DNA from: Candidatus Zixiibacteriota bacterium
Lineage (GTDB): Bacteria > Zixibacteria > MSB-5A5 > GN15 > FEB-12
DNA: 58,098 nucleotides
Direction of reading: 5' to 3'
Assembly (NCBI GenBank): GCA_020351995.1
Contig: CP070674.1
Location: 1,859,219-1,917,316 of the forward strand
Made by a program: the position numbers and the translations under genes. Below are positions 36,191 through 45,571 of the stretch, in pieces (position 1 is the stretch's first letter; the number at the start of each line of letters is the position of its first letter). A model generated the notes under the pieces. It saw nothing but the letters and a program-made list of their open reading frames with translations, was not told the DNA's origin and ran no database searches.

Positions 36191-37390
36191 ATGAAGTTTG
36201 ATAGTTCAACATACAGGTTTACCGAGCCGGGCAAACTCGGGAAAATCGCTCTGTCTGCCGGTTTGGTTTTCCTTGTCATAAGTGTTCTCGGCTACTTTCA
36301 GGACAGCGCTCAGTTCTTTCTTGCCTATATAACATCATTTATGTTCTGGCTCTCAATCGCCCTGGGAGGGCTGTTCTTCACAATGCTGCACCATCTGACA
36401 GGCGCCAAGTGGAGTACCGTGCTCAGGCGTGTATCCGAGAGCGCCGCCGGTACCATTCCGCTGATGCTGATATTGTTTATTCCGATCTTATTCGGTCTGC
36501 ACGAGCTTTTCCACTGGAGTCACCCGGAAGTGTACGATCCGGCTTCACCATCCCTCGACGAACTGCTTAAGAAAAAGGAAGCGTACCTTAACGTTCCCTT
36601 CTTCGTTATCAGGGCGGTTATCTATTTCGCTGTCTGGTTTCTGCTCAGCCATTATCTCACCAAAACCTCGGTGGCCCAGGATAGCGGTCATGATGACAAG
36701 CTGACCGGCCAGATGCGGCGGGTGAGCGCTCCGGGGATGGTCCTGTTCGCACTGACGATAACGTTTGCCTCGTTCGACTGGCTGATGTCGCTGGACGCTC
36801 ACTGGTTTTCCACTATTTTCGGTGTATATATCTTCTCTGGAGCGTTCCTGGCGATAATGTCGTTCATGATCTTAGTCGGGTATTTTCAAAGAAGAAGAGA
36901 TGTTTTGACCGATGTCATCACGGTGGAACATTATCATGATCTGGGTAAACTCACTTTCGGGTTTATCATATTCTGGGCTTATATGGCCTTTTCGCAGTAT
37001 TTCCTTATCTGGTACGCCAACATACCCGAAGAGAATTACTGGTATCTATATCGCTGGGATAATTCCTGGAAGTACGTGAGCCTGGTAATAATCTTCGGCC
37101 ATTTCGTAATTCCATTCGTGGGCCTGCTGACACGGGCGGCGAAGCGTACGATACCCTATCTCGCCGTAATGGCGGGATGGATTCTGGTCATGCGCTGGGC
37201 GGACCTTTACTGGCTGGTGATGCCGACCCACCATCAGGGCGGTTTTCACTTCTCCTGGATGGATGTTACCACGTGTGTCGGCGTGGGAGGACTTTTTGTG
37301 TGGTTCTTCTGGAAGCGGTATACATCGTACGCGGTGGTGCCGGTAAAGGACCCGGGGCTCGAGGCCTCTATTCACTTCACAAATACTTAG
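36191..37390 (+). CDS. actF: Alternative complex III subunit ActF, second NrfD-like membrane protein
   Basis: This 399-residue membrane protein has about ten helices. Typical pieces are FFTMLHHLTGAKWSTVLRR near residue 63, TFASFDWLMSLDAHWFSTIFG near 200, and FSQYFLIWYANIPEENYWY near 275, as in the ActF group distantly related to ActC. It starts 8 bases after the actE stop. The family works with ActC in quinol oxidation and possible proton translocation. The last helix and tail (CVGVGGLFVWFFWKRYTSY) are followed closely by a small membrane protein gene. Confidence 0.9.
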   Translation: MKFDSSTYRFTEPGKLGKIALSAGLVFLVISVLGYFQDSAQFFLAYITSFMFWLSIALGGLFFTMLHHLTGAKWSTVLRRVSESAAGTIPLMLILFIPILFGLHELFHWSHPEVYDPASPSLDELLKKKEAYLNVPFFVIRAVIYFAVWFLLSHYLTKTSVAQDSGHDDKLTGQMRRVSAPGMVLFALTITFASFDWLMSLDAHWFSTIFGVYIFSGAFLAIMSFMILVGYFQRRRDVLTDVITVEHYHDLGKLTFGFIIFWAYMAFSQYFLIWYANIPEENYWYLYRWDNSWKYVSLVIIFGHFVIPFVGLLTRAAKRTIPYLAVMAGWILVMRWADLYWLVMPTHHQGGFHFSWMDVTTCVGVGGLFVWFFWKRYTSYAVVPVKDPGLEASIHFTNT

Positions 37391-37400
37391 GATCGTTCTT

Positions 37401-37733
37401 ATGTCCGCTAATAATTCAGAGCCGGGTGGTGGATACGAGAGGTCCGATGTCAATGTCAGGATGGTAGTCCTGATTGCGGTCGGCGTTATCGTAGTAGTTA
37501 TAGTCGCGCTTATTGTTCTCAACGAGTATTTCCTCTCAGTTAAGGAGCAGTATGTGTACGATTTGGTGTTGAAGCCGGAGTCGGTAACACTGCGAGACCT
37601 TCGTGCCGCCGAGGATGAAGTCCTTAACTCATATAAGCTTCTGGACTCGGCCGGAGGAGTCTATCGCATTCCCATCGAACGGGCCATGGAACTTGTGGCC
37701 GAGGAAGCCTATCGGGCCTCTCAGGGTAGGTAA
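37401..37733 (+). CDS. Small single-helix membrane protein in the respiratory cluster
   Basis: This 110-residue protein has one hydrophobic helix at residues ~20-42 (MVVLIAVGVIVVVIVALIVL), followed by an outer part of about 65 residues. Near its end it carries VYRIPIERAMELVAEEAY, a pattern that seems conserved in small proteins encoded with alternative complex III and caa3 oxidase genes; this is from memory and not checked. It lies between actF (10 bases upstream) and the SCO gene. It could be an extra subunit, an assembly factor, or a linker between complex III and the oxidase. Function is unknown. Confidence 0.72.
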   Translation: MSANNSEPGGGYERSDVNVRMVVLIAVGVIVVVIVALIVLNEYFLSVKEQYVYDLVLKPESVTLRDLRAAEDEVLNSYKLLDSAGGVYRIPIERAMELVAEEAYRASQGR

Positions 37734-37782
37734 TCTCCGACGGATATCGGCGGAACAAATCAGGGGGTGGTCAGTTTTAAGA

Positions 37783-38625
37783 ATGAAAATGACAAAATGG
37801 CTCCACATAATATCGATAATCATACTGATGGTTACTCCGAAACCGGCGGCTCAAGTGGTTCGGGACACAGTTCCGGAATTGATGCGAATCGACATCGAGG
37901 AGCATCTGGGCGATTACGTTCCCGTTGACCTTACTTTCACTGACGACCGGGGCCGGACCGTGCAGTTTGGCGACTATTTCAACGACGAACAGCCGGTGGT
38001 GCTGTTTCTTGGGTACTACGAGTGTCCCATGCTGTGTAATCTGGTTATGAACGGTCTCGTTCAGGGTATCAAGGAGCTCAAATGGCAACCGGGGGTCGAT
38101 TACCAGATTGTGTCGGTGAGTATAAATCCGGGTGAAACTCACCAGCTGGCTGCTGCCAAGAAGAAGAATTACCTCGAGGCTCTGCAGATACCGTCGGCAT
38201 CGGAAGGCTGGAGTTTTCTGGTGGGTGAGGAGAAACAGTCTAGACAACTGGCAGACGCGGTGGGTTTTAAGTACTACTGGGACGAAAAGACCCAGCAGTA
38301 TGCTCATCCGGCAGCCATCTACCTGATTTCGCCGGACGGAAAGATCAGCCGGTATCTGTACGGTATCCAGTTCGACCCGAAAGATCTGCGTCTGGGTCTG
38401 CTGGAGGCATCGGAAGGCCGCATCGGCAACACCCTGGATAAACTGGTTCTCTACTGTTATCACTACGATCCTGACTCGGAAGGGTATGTGATTTTCGCCG
38501 GTAATGTCATGCGATTGGGCGGATTGGTGACACTGGTCGTTTTAGGGATTCTCCTGGTTTGGTTATGGCGGCGAGAACATCACAGGAAAACTTCTCCTAC
38601 TGTATCGGCCTTAAAGAGCACCTGA
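37783..38625 (+). CDS. SCO1/SenC family copper chaperone, C-terminally anchored
   Basis: This protein of about 280 residues has a signal peptide and a thioredoxin-like SCO domain. The copper motif is CPMLC (Cys-x-x-x-Cys) in GYYECPMLCNLVMNG, with the conserved histidine in YAHPAAIYLISPDGK. A C-terminal membrane helix (LGGLVTLVVLGILLVWLW) anchors it. SCO proteins deliver copper to the CuA centre of oxidase subunit II, whose gene follows 21 bases later. The ATG at 37783 gives a sensible signal sequence; the frame upstream overlaps the small membrane protein gene. This longer SCO variant with a C-terminal anchor differs from the N-anchored one at 43270. Confidence 0.86.
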   Translation: MKMTKWLHIISIIILMVTPKPAAQVVRDTVPELMRIDIEEHLGDYVPVDLTFTDDRGRTVQFGDYFNDEQPVVLFLGYYECPMLCNLVMNGLVQGIKELKWQPGVDYQIVSVSINPGETHQLAAAKKKNYLEALQIPSASEGWSFLVGEEKQSRQLADAVGFKYYWDEKTQQYAHPAAIYLISPDGKISRYLYGIQFDPKDLRLGLLEASEGRIGNTLDKLVLYCYHYDPDSEGYVIFAGNVMRLGGLVTLVVLGILLVWLWRREHHRKTSPTVSALKST

Positions 38626-38646
38626 TCGCGAGGGATTCGAATTCAT

Positions 38647-39612
38647 ATGGATACTACCGGCACAATTTTTCTTCCACCGGGACAGTCCACTATTTCCGGG
38701 GAGGTGGATGCCCTTTTTAACTTCATCCTGTTCGCTTCGATACTTCTGTTTTTGCTGGTTGTTATCCTGTCGGGTTACTTTGTATTCCGGTACCGCAGGC
38801 GCACGGTGCCGGGAACGACCTACGGCAAGGATCATAATGTCAAACTGGAGATAGCCTGGACGGTCATACCGACGATCTTGATCATAATCGTCTTTATCTG
38901 GGGTTTCAGGACTTTCTTGAAGATGCGCGTCGTTCCTAAAGATGCAATCGAGATTAAGGTCACCGGTCAAAAATGGTTCTGGAGTTTCGATTATCCCGAG
39001 GGCGTCAATACCGTTAACGAGCTGGTGGTGCCTGTCGATAAGCCGGTCAAGCTCCTGATGTCATCCAAGGACGTTATTCACAGTTTCTTTGTCCCGAATT
39101 TCCGTATCAAGATGGATGTTCTGCCGAACAGATATTCCATAACGTGGTTCGAGGCTACCAGCGCGGGGGAGTACAATTTGTTCTGTACGGAATTCTGCGG
39201 GACAGGTCATTCCGAGATGATTGGCCGGGTGAAGGTCGTCTCGGAGAAGGAGTACGGCGAGTGGCTGGAAGCAACGGCGATACCGGCCGAAGGGATAAGC
39301 CCGGTCGAATACGGTGCCCGGCTCTATCAGTCGAAAGCATGTATAACGTGCCACTCGGTTGATGGATCGCTAAATACCGGCCCGACTTTTTACAAAAAGT
39401 TCGGTGAGCAGGAAATGATGGCGGACGGGTCGAGTGTGAAGGTAGACGAAAATTACTTGCGGGAATCGATCTTAAACCCTAACGCCAGAGTCGTTGCCGG
39501 TTACGCTCCCGTTATGCCAACCTATCAGGGGATTCTCAAAGATCGTGAGATCGACGCCCTGATTGCCTTCATTAAATCGCTAAAAGAAGATACAACCGCA
39601 AACGATGAATGA
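38647..39612 (+). CDS. ctaC: Cytochrome c oxidase subunit II with C-terminal cytochrome c (caa3 type)
   Basis: This 321-residue subunit has two membrane helices ([21 protein letters not shown] and [21 protein letters not shown]) and a CuA cupredoxin domain. CuA ligands are seen as [13 protein letters not shown] and [13 protein letters not shown] fused cytochrome c domain follows at residues ~225-315 with CITCH and an axial Met in PVMPTYQG. The fusion makes the oxidase accept electrons directly from the alternative complex III. The start is ATG at 38647, and the gene overlaps subunit I by eight bases. The aromatic electron entry near the CuA site ([11 protein letters not shown]) is present. 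Confidence 0.95.
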   Translation: MDTTGTIFLPPGQSTISGEVDALFNFILFASILLFLLVVILSGYFVFRYRRRTVPGTTYGKDHNVKLEIAWTVIPTILIIIVFIWGFRTFLKMRVVPKDAIEIKVTGQKWFWSFDYPEGVNTVNELVVPVDKPVKLLMSSKDVIHSFFVPNFRIKMDVLPNRYSITWFEATSAGEYNLFCTEFCGTGHSEMIGRVKVVSEKEYGEWLEATAIPAEGISPVEYGARLYQSKACITCHSVDGSLNTGPTFYKKFGEQEMMADGSSVKVDENYLRESILNPNARVVAGYAPVMPTYQGILKDREIDALIAFIKSLKEDTTANDE

Positions 39613-41221
39613 ACTTCCGACGAAAAGTTACTTGAACGACCCCAAAGGTCTGAAATCGTGGCTTCTGACGCTTGATCATAAGCGGATCGGGCTTTTGTAT
39701 CTGTTCTCGATTATGGCGGCTTTTGCGCTGGGCGGTATTTTTGCTATGCTGATCCGGTTGGAGCTGCTTTCTCCCGGAAAAGACTTCATGGAGGCCGATA
39801 CTTACAACCAGCTCTTCACTCTCCACGGCGCCATAATGATATTCCTGTTTATTATTCCGTCGATCCCGGCCATTCTCGGAAATTTCGCGCTGCCGCTGAT
39901 GATCGGCGCCAAAGACGTAGCCTTTCCGCGCTTGAACCTGGCCAGCTGGTATATATATATCCTCGGTTCGGCCTTTGCCGTGTATTCCATGGTCGCGGGG
40001 GCGGCTGACACGGGCTGGACCTTCTACACTCCGTACAGTACGGAAACCACGACATCGGTTATTTCGATGACCCTGGGGGCCTTCATTCTCGGTTTCTCAT
40101 CGATCTTCACCGGGCTGAATTTCATTGTCACAATTCACAAGCTTCGCTCGCCGGGCATGAGCTGGTTTAAAATGCCATTATTTGTCTGGGGTTTGTACGC
40201 CACGGCAATTATACAGGTGCTGGCAACCCCTGTGCTCGGTATCACGCTCCTTTTGCTGATTATCGAGAGAGTAGCCGGGATCGGCATCTTCGATCCGGCT
40301 ATGGGTGGCGACCCGGTTCTTTACCAGCATTTCTTCTGGTTCTATTCGCATCCGGCGGTGTACATAATGATCCTCCCCGGTATGGGTATTATCAGCGAGT
40401 TAATATCGGTTTTCAGCAACAAGAAGATTTTCGGCTACAAGGCCATCGCCTTTTCGTCGCTCGGCATCGCTTTTGTCAGTTTTCTGGTATGGGGACATCA
40501 CATGTTTGTCAGTGGACAATCTGAGTTGGCGGCGATGATCTTCTCGTTTTTGACGTTCTTTGTGGGCATACCATCGGGAATTAAAGTCTTTAACTGGGTT
40601 ACCACGATGTACCGGGGGTCGATCAGTCTGAAAACGCCAATGCTATACGCCCTGTCGTTTCTGTTTCTGTTCACGATTGGGGGCCTGACGGGAATATTCT
40701 TAGGGGCTTTGTCGGTAGATGTTCACCTGCATGATACCTATTTCATCGTGGCGCATTTCCATTATGTGATGATGGGCGGAACCGTGATGGCTTTTCTGGG
40801 GGGTGTGCACTATTGGTGGCCCAAGATATGGGGAAGGATGTACAGTGAACTTTGGGCCAGGATTTCCGTGGCGTTGATTTTCGTCGGTTTCAACGTGACT
40901 TTCTTCAGCCAGTTCATTTTGGGATCGCAGGGGATGCCGCGCCGTTACTACAATTATCTCGACCAGTACCAGCCGCTTCACGCCTTCTCTACTTACGGCT
41001 CATGGATACTGGGATTGGGGTTCGTGATTATGGCGGTTTACCTGGTTCATTCGCTATTCAAGGGTAGGGTGGCCGGGAGTAATCCGTGGGGTGCGCTGAC
41101 GTTTGAATGGACAACAGCATCGCCACCACCTCATGAGAATTTCGCCACAATACCGGAAACCACACATGGTCCTTATGATTTTGACAAGATCGTTCCCAAA
41201 AGAACGCTGACAGAGGATTGA
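39605..41221 (+). CDS. ctaD: Cytochrome c oxidase subunit I
   Basis: This 538-residue catalytic subunit has twelve helices and holds heme a and the heme a3-CuB site. Ligands are the His in [12 protein letters not shown] (heme a), YSHPAVYIM (CuB His-Tyr region, Tyr-Ser-His-Pro form), WGHHMFVSG (two CuB His) and [10 protein letters not shown] (heme a3 and heme a). The YSHP variant marks family A2 of heme-copper oxidases, in which the D-channel glutamate is replaced. It uses protons from the cytoplasm and pumps. Overlap with ctaC shows translational coupling. Confidence 0.97.
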   Translation: MNELPTKSYLNDPKGLKSWLLTLDHKRIGLLYLFSIMAAFALGGIFAMLIRLELLSPGKDFMEADTYNQLFTLHGAIMIFLFIIPSIPAILGNFALPLMIGAKDVAFPRLNLASWYIYILGSAFAVYSMVAGAADTGWTFYTPYSTETTTSVISMTLGAFILGFSSIFTGLNFIVTIHKLRSPGMSWFKMPLFVWGLYATAIIQVLATPVLGITLLLLIIERVAGIGIFDPAMGGDPVLYQHFFWFYSHPAVYIMILPGMGIISELISVFSNKKIFGYKAIAFSSLGIAFVSFLVWGHHMFVSGQSELAAMIFSFLTFFVGIPSGIKVFNWVTTMYRGSISLKTPMLYALSFLFLFTIGGLTGIFLGALSVDVHLHDTYFIVAHFHYVMMGGTVMAFLGGVHYWWPKIWGRMYSELWARISVALIFVGFNVTFFSQFILGSQGMPRRYYNYLDQYQPLHAFSTYGSWILGLGFVIMAVYLVHSLFKGRVAGSNPWGALTFEWTTASPPPHENFATIPETTHGPYDFDKIVPKRTLTED

Positions 41222-41224
41222 TAC

Positions 41225-41872
41225 ATGGCGCAGGCCACCGGACAACCACATTTTCTCCAGCATCATTTCACCGATGTTGAGCAGCAACGCGAGTCCGCCA
41301 AACTGGGCATGTGGATATTCCTGATCACCGAAGTTCTCCTGTTTGGGGGATTGTTCTGTGCCTATGCTATCTATCGCTCATGGAACCCCGATATTTTTCA
41401 TAACGCCCATGTTCATCTGGATATTTTCGCCGGCACGCTCAATACCGTGGTGCTGATAACCAGTTCGGTAACCATGGCTCTGGCCATACGCTCGATGCAG
41501 CTTGGTAACCGCCCGGCAACCCTCAAGTTTCTCATCACGACCCTGCTTTTGGCCGCGGTTTTCCTTGTGGTAAAGTATTTCGAGTACAGCCACAAGATTC
41601 ATCTCGGTCAACTCCCGGGTAAATTCTATACCTTCGGCGGTATCGAGGGCACCAATCCGCATATCTTCTTCTCGGTATATTTTCTTATGACCGGTCTGCA
41701 TGGGTTTCACGTGCTGGCGGGTATGGGTGTGATAACATGGTTAATCGTCAGGACGCAACGAAACGCTTTTTCAGCGGAGTATTACACGCCGGTGGAGATG
41801 ACCGGTTTGTACTGGCATCTGGTGGATCTAATCTGGATCTTCCTGTTTCCGCTGTTCTATCTGGTGGGTTAG
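41225..41872 (+). CDS. ctaE: Cytochrome c oxidase subunit III
   Basis: This 215-residue subunit has five membrane helices. Family signatures are KLGMWIFLITEVLLFGGLF at residue ~22, LITSSVTMALAIRSM, LMTGLHGFHVLAGMG near 155 and GLYWHLVDLIWIFLFPLFYL at the end. It supports stability and proton uptake of subunit I. The ATG lies 3 bases after the ctaD stop. The N-terminal stretch MAQATGQPHFLQHHFTDVEQQ is slightly longer than in shorter bacterial forms but normal for caa3 systems. Confidence 0.95.
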   Translation: MAQATGQPHFLQHHFTDVEQQRESAKLGMWIFLITEVLLFGGLFCAYAIYRSWNPDIFHNAHVHLDIFAGTLNTVVLITSSVTMALAIRSMQLGNRPATLKFLITTLLLAAVFLVVKYFEYSHKIHLGQLPGKFYTFGGIEGTNPHIFFSVYFLMTGLHGFHVLAGMGVITWLIVRTQRNAFSAEYYTPVEMTGLYWHLVDLIWIFLFPLFYLVG

Positions 41873-41876
41873 AAGA

Positions 41877-42311
41877 ATGAAAAACGGCTCGTCACACTCA
41901 CATCACATCCTCCCGCCCAGGGTGTATCTGGGGGTAGGGGCGGCCCTGCTGATTCTGACAGCCATCACGGTTGCGGTTTCGTTTTTCAATTTTGGCCCCT
42001 ACAATTTGCTGGTGGCGATGCTGATAGCGGCCGGTAAAGCAAGCCTGGTGGCCCTGTTTTTCATGCACCTTAAATACGACAACAAACTTTACATGACGAT
42101 TTTTGTAGCTTCGGTTGTATTTCTGGCAGTATTTATAATACTCACCATGTTTGACACCCTTCGTCGCGATGATATATATGATATCGGCGCCGGGCCTATA
42201 AGGGATCGCGCGGTGATGTATGACAGCGTGGCTGTCGACTCAACTATCACGGGCGCTGATTCGATTGAGGCCGTATCCGATACCACTATCAACCAGAGCC
42301 CCGGTCAGTAA
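41877..42311 (+). CDS. ctaF: Cytochrome c oxidase subunit IV (CyoD-like)
   Basis: This 144-residue protein has three membrane helices in the layout of prokaryotic subunit IV (VYLGVGAALLILTAITVAVS, LLVAMLIAAGKASLVALFFMHL and MTIFVASVVFLAVFIILTMF). A KASLVALFFMHLKYD motif is typical of this family. A polar tail of about 45 residues rich in Asp, Ser and Thr (ITGADSIEAVSDTTIN) is longer than usual and may lie outside the membrane. It starts 4 bases after ctaE. No cofactor is expected. Confidence 0.88.
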   Translation: MKNGSSHSHHILPPRVYLGVGAALLILTAITVAVSFFNFGPYNLLVAMLIAAGKASLVALFFMHLKYDNKLYMTIFVASVVFLAVFIILTMFDTLRRDDIYDIGAGPIRDRAVMYDSVAVDSTITGADSIEAVSDTTINQSPGQ

Positions 42312-42343
42312 TGACATAGATGGGGGAAAGGGGTCCGTTGAGT

Positions 42344-43273
42344 ATGAAGAGCTTTCGTCGCTTCGCCTTAATCACGACTATCGCCACCTATATCCTGATT
42401 TTTATCGGAGGACTGGTGCGGGTTTCCGGCGCGGGGTTAGGCTGTCCCGACTGGCCGACCTGTTTCGGTCGATGGATTCCTCCGACCAGCGTAGAGCAGC
42501 TTCCGCCCGATATCGACCCGGCCCAGTTCAACTTTGTGCTGGCCTGGATCGAGTACATTAACCGACTGTGTGGGATGGTGGTCGGGTTGCTCATAGCGGC
42601 GCTGGCCATATGGGCGCTGGTGAAGCTCCGCCCGTACAGAAAGATCACGATCCCGGCGGTCGTGGCAGCCATTTTGACTGCCATTCAGGGCTGGCAGGGC
42701 AGTGTGGTCATATCTTCACAGTTGGAGTCGGCGGTGGTTACTGTTCACACCCTCCTGGCCCTCATCATCGTGAGCTTGTTGCTGTATGTGACCCAGGAAG
42801 CATACTATGAACAGGATAGACGAGCGGTTAAAGCTCCTACCTGGCCTAAAAGCGTTACGGTATCGCTGGGTATACTGTGGCTGGTAGGAGTCATACAGGT
42901 TATCCTCGGGACGCAACTTCGGTCGGCCCTGGAAGGGTTAAGCGAGAAGTATCCTTTATTGACGAGCGGCGAATGGATTTTGACGCTGGGGGCGGTCAAC
43001 CACGCTCACATGACGCTGGGGGTTTTGCTGGTCGCCTTTGCGTGGGTTGCGGGCTTTTCCATTTGGAAATATCGACAGGGGTTTACGCCACTGATGCGTC
43101 AGTCGCTTGGCCTGATGCTTATCGTCATCTCCGGGCAACTGCTGCTGGGGCTCGCTTTTATAGTCGTTGAACTCACGCCGCTGTTGCAGGTTTTTCACCT
43201 CTGGCTGGCCAGCCTATTTGTGGGATTAACGCTGGTCTTGTACGTTCAATCCAGATGGGAGGTGGTTTCATGA
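42344..43273 (+). CDS. ctaA: Heme A synthase (COX15/CtaA)
   Basis: This membrane enzyme of about 309 residues oxidises the methyl group of heme O to make heme A. It has eight helices and the characteristic GGLVRVSGAGLGCPDWPTCF motif near the N-terminus, followed by EYINRLCGMVVG with a heme-binding His-equivalent region and HTLLALIIVSLLL. I chose ATG 42344 because the run AAAGGGG at 42327-42333 would act as its ribosome site; an ATG at 42320 lies upstream of that site. It overlaps the following SCO gene by four bases (ATGA). Confidence 0.92.
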   Translation: MKSFRRFALITTIATYILIFIGGLVRVSGAGLGCPDWPTCFGRWIPPTSVEQLPPDIDPAQFNFVLAWIEYINRLCGMVVGLLIAALAIWALVKLRPYRKITIPAVVAAILTAIQGWQGSVVISSQLESAVVTVHTLLALIIVSLLLYVTQEAYYEQDRRAVKAPTWPKSVTVSLGILWLVGVIQVILGTQLRSALEGLSEKYPLLTSGEWILTLGAVNHAHMTLGVLLVAFAWVAGFSIWKYRQGFTPLMRQSLGLMLIVISGQLLLGLAFIVVELTPLLQVFHLWLASLFVGLTLVLYVQSRWEVVS

Positions 43274-43863
43274 GCGGAATAACCCGACTGATAATCCTTG
43301 TGCTTGTTGTCATAGTCCTGGCGGTCGGGGCTTATGTGGTAATCAGGCAGGCTGAAGTATCCCGGTCCGACCTCCCCGCTCTGGCCCGTCTGCCTGAGTT
43401 CGAATTCGTCACCCATGAAGGTGCCCGATTCGGCACGGAAGACATGCTGGGCGAAATCAACGTGGTTGATTTCATTTTCACTCGATGCCAAGGCCCCTGT
43501 CCGATTATGGGCGGCCACATGTCCGAGCTTTACGAACTTTTTGAGGACGCGAACAATGTTCGTTTTATCTCGATTACGGTGGACCCGGAGTACGACTCGC
43601 TATCGGTGCTTCGGGCCTATGCCGACGGTATGGGTGTCCGGGATTCCCGATGGCTCTTTCTATGGGCGCCGATTGACTCGGTGGTATGGTTAAGCGAATC
43701 CGGCTTCATGTTGGCGGCTGAGGATCTACCGGGTTCTCACACTACCAAATGGGCCCTGGTGGATCAGAACGCCACCATAAGAGGTTATTACGGCGGGACC
43801 GACCTGGCCAGTATCGAGATTCTGAAAACACACATCGTACAGCTGGTAAGGGATATGCGGTGA
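43270..43863 (+). CDS. SCO1/SenC family copper chaperone, N-terminally anchored
   Basis: This protein of about 197 residues has one N-terminal helix (LIILVLVVIVLAVGAYVVI) and a thioredoxin-like SCO domain. The motif is CQGPCPIMGGHMSELYELF (Cys-x-x-x-Cys-Pro). ISITVDPEYDSLSVLRAYAD and the copper-binding His in GSHTTKWALVDQ are also present. It is the second SCO of the oxidase cluster. Having two suggests separate roles, for example copper delivery and thiol reduction. The ATG at 43270 follows GGAGGTGG and overlaps the ctaA stop. The C-terminus overlaps the next gene by four bases (GTGA). Confidence 0.88.
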   Translation: MSGITRLIILVLVVIVLAVGAYVVIRQAEVSRSDLPALARLPEFEFVTHEGARFGTEDMLGEINVVDFIFTRCQGPCPIMGGHMSELYELFEDANNVRFISITVDPEYDSLSVLRAYADGMGVRDSRWLFLWAPIDSVVWLSESGFMLAAEDLPGSHTTKWALVDQNATIRGYYGGTDLASIEILKTHIVQLVRDMR

Positions 43864-44273
43864 GCGTCAGTGACCTTCCTACCTTAAACGCGGTGCTGAA
43901 TTTAGTCAGCGCGAGCCTTTTGCTGATCGGATATCGTTACATCAAGAGAGGTGAGCGGCGACAGCATAAGAAATTCATGATCAGCGCCCTGGGGTCATCA
44001 GCGCTCTTTCTAACCAGTTATCTCATCTATCATTATCATGTCAAGTCGGTGCCATATCCTCATTATGATTGGACCCGGCCTTTATATTTCGCGGTGTTAA
44101 TCCCACATGTTGTTCTCGCGGCTGTTATGGTCCCGTTTGTAATTGCCATCGTCTGGCTGGCTTTCCGCGAGAAGTTCACGAGCCATCGTCGGCTGGCCCG
44201 CTGGGTCTGGCCAGTGTGGATGTTTGTGTCGGTCAGCGGTGTGACCGTGTATCTGATGTTGTATCAGCTGTGA
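43860..44273 (+). CDS. DUF420 family membrane protein
   Basis: This membrane protein of about 137 residues has four predicted helices. It shows the DUF420 pattern: LPTLNAVLNLVSASLLLIGY, then RRQHKKFMISALGSSALFL with the conserved His-Lys, then PLYFAVLIPHVVLAAVMVP with a His, and HRRLARWVWPVWMFVSVSG. Members sit beside caa3 oxidase and SCO genes and are thought to help oxidase or copper maturation. I placed the start at GTG 43860, overlapping the SCO stop. It is the last gene of the respiratory block, followed by a palindromic hairpin. Confidence 0.87.
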   Translation: MSVSDLPTLNAVLNLVSASLLLIGYRYIKRGERRQHKKFMISALGSSALFLTSYLIYHYHVKSVPYPHYDWTRPLYFAVLIPHVVLAAVMVPFVIAIVWLAFREKFTSHRRLARWVWPVWMFVSVSGVTVYLMLYQL

Positions 44274-44297
44274 TGGGCTTAAAAATACGTTATGAGA

Positions 44298-44327
44298 AGC
44301 CCGTTGAATCTTAAGATTCAACGGGCT
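44298..44327. repeat. Perfect 30-bp palindrome between convergent genes
   Basis: Fifteen bases (44298-44312) are followed immediately by their exact reverse complement (44313-44327). It lies between the ends of the DUF420 gene and the first DNRLRE gene and is likely a bidirectional terminator, though neither side has a long T run. The ends share GCCCG(T/C)TGAA with the hairpin at 45630-45658. Confidence 0.7.
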
Positions 44328-44372
44328 CCACGTTGCGGAATTTATTTTCTATACGATAACTGGTTATTCAGC

Positions 44373-45485
44373 TTAGATGTCATCCACGCAGGGTCCAGGA
44401 CCGATTATGCCGCTGTTGAAATCGGCAAGTACAGCGGCCAAGTTGAGTACCAGCTCCTTGGAGTACGGACTGAGAAAATCCCAATCGGTATAGTCAAATT
44501 CAGCGAGGAATTCATCGGCAGAACTTATTTCAGCTGCAACTGAGCTGCCATCGGCGCCGGCTGCAATATTGAGCTTGGCCGCCAGAAGCTGAGCGTACAG
44601 CACTATTATGCCGTTGTCGGGATCACCCCAGAACATCCAGAGAATCTGGTATGCCGTCCACGCGTCACCTACCAGGATACTACTTACACCACCCTCATCG
44701 CCAAGCCATATCGGAAGATACTGGGTGACCAGGTCAGGCTCAGGTTCGCACCCGACACCGCAGTGGTTTCTCCAGAATTCGGGGGTGCGTGTGCATCCAT
44801 CTCCGGGCTCCTCCTCCTGTTCGACCTCACAGAAGAGCAGAACCTGTTTTTCCTTTCGTTCATCGTATCCTGATTTCAAGAATAACCTGTCGCCATAGTT
44901 GCTCGTAGCGTTCTGCTCCCAGATATAGGCGTCCGCGGTTGCGTCAACTGTCTCGGTGGCGGTTCCGCTGGGTGTGGAGTAGGTTATTTCCAGATAGGGC
45001 GGAGCTGCCTCGGGCTTGGTTCCGTGGCCGGGGTTTTCGCGAGAATAAAAGTGGGCCCAGCACATAAGATCCTGATCAAGCAGGATGCCATAATTGGGGT
45101 AATCACCGTCCAGCCAGCCCTGAACAAGGTCCGTTACATCGACCCAGAGCCATCCGGTTCCGTTGACGATAAAGGAACCGAAAACATACAAGTCATAAGC
45201 GGCTGCAAAATTACCCCATGTAACACCCAGTTCGGTCCATGGCGCGGTAATACGATGCGTTTTGACATCGACCACCATACCCGGTTCTTCGCTTCCATAG
45301 GCGTGTACATACACGAATAACTTCGCAGTCTGCAGTTCGGCGTCAGCCGGTAGAATAATTTTACTTAGCGCTGAATACCTAAAGTTGGCAGAGTCGTAAG
45401 GTTGAGTCGGGCCCGGGTCGTTCTGACAGCTTACCAGGAGAAGCCCGATCACCAGCAGGATGAAAAGAGGTGCTTTGGAAAACAT
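44373..45485 (-). CDS. DNRLRE-type lipoprotein with C-terminal CTRTxxxW domain (copy 1)
   Basis: This 370-residue lipoprotein has a lipobox at LLLVSCQNDPGPTQP. Residues ~35-215 form a DNRLRE-like beta domain, seen as SKIILPADAELQTAKLFVYV, the GVTWGNF strand, WVDVTDLVQGWLDGDYPNYG and, later, DAYIWEQNATSNYGDRLFL. A conserved region of unknown function follows at 230-360. It begins CTRTPEFWRNHCG and holds LPIWLGDEGGVSS, then YAQLLAAKLNIAAGADGSSV and an ADEFLAE segment. The cell-surface or periplasmic role is unknown. It is a close paralogue of the next gene and is transcribed from its own promoter-like element. Confidence 0.82.
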   Translation of the reverse strand: MFSKAPLFILLVIGLLLVSCQNDPGPTQPYDSANFRYSALSKIILPADAELQTAKLFVYVHAYGSEEPGMVVDVKTHRITAPWTELGVTWGNFAAAYDLYVFGSFIVNGTGWLWVDVTDLVQGWLDGDYPNYGILLDQDLMCWAHFYSRENPGHGTKPEAAPPYLEITYSTPSGTATETVDATADAYIWEQNATSNYGDRLFLKSGYDERKEKQVLLFCEVEQEEEPGDGCTRTPEFWRNHCGVGCEPEPDLVTQYLPIWLGDEGGVSSILVGDAWTAYQILWMFWGDPDNGIIVLYAQLLAAKLNIAAGADGSSVAAEISSADEFLAEFDYTDWDFLSPYSKELVLNLAAVLADFNSGIIGPGPCVDDI

Positions 45486-45571
45486 CTCCCTTACTCCTTT
45501 CGACGAAAGGTTTTGAGGAACTTAACTAGGTTTGATTGCTAGCCCTGCGATGTGGGGAACTTATCAAAAAT

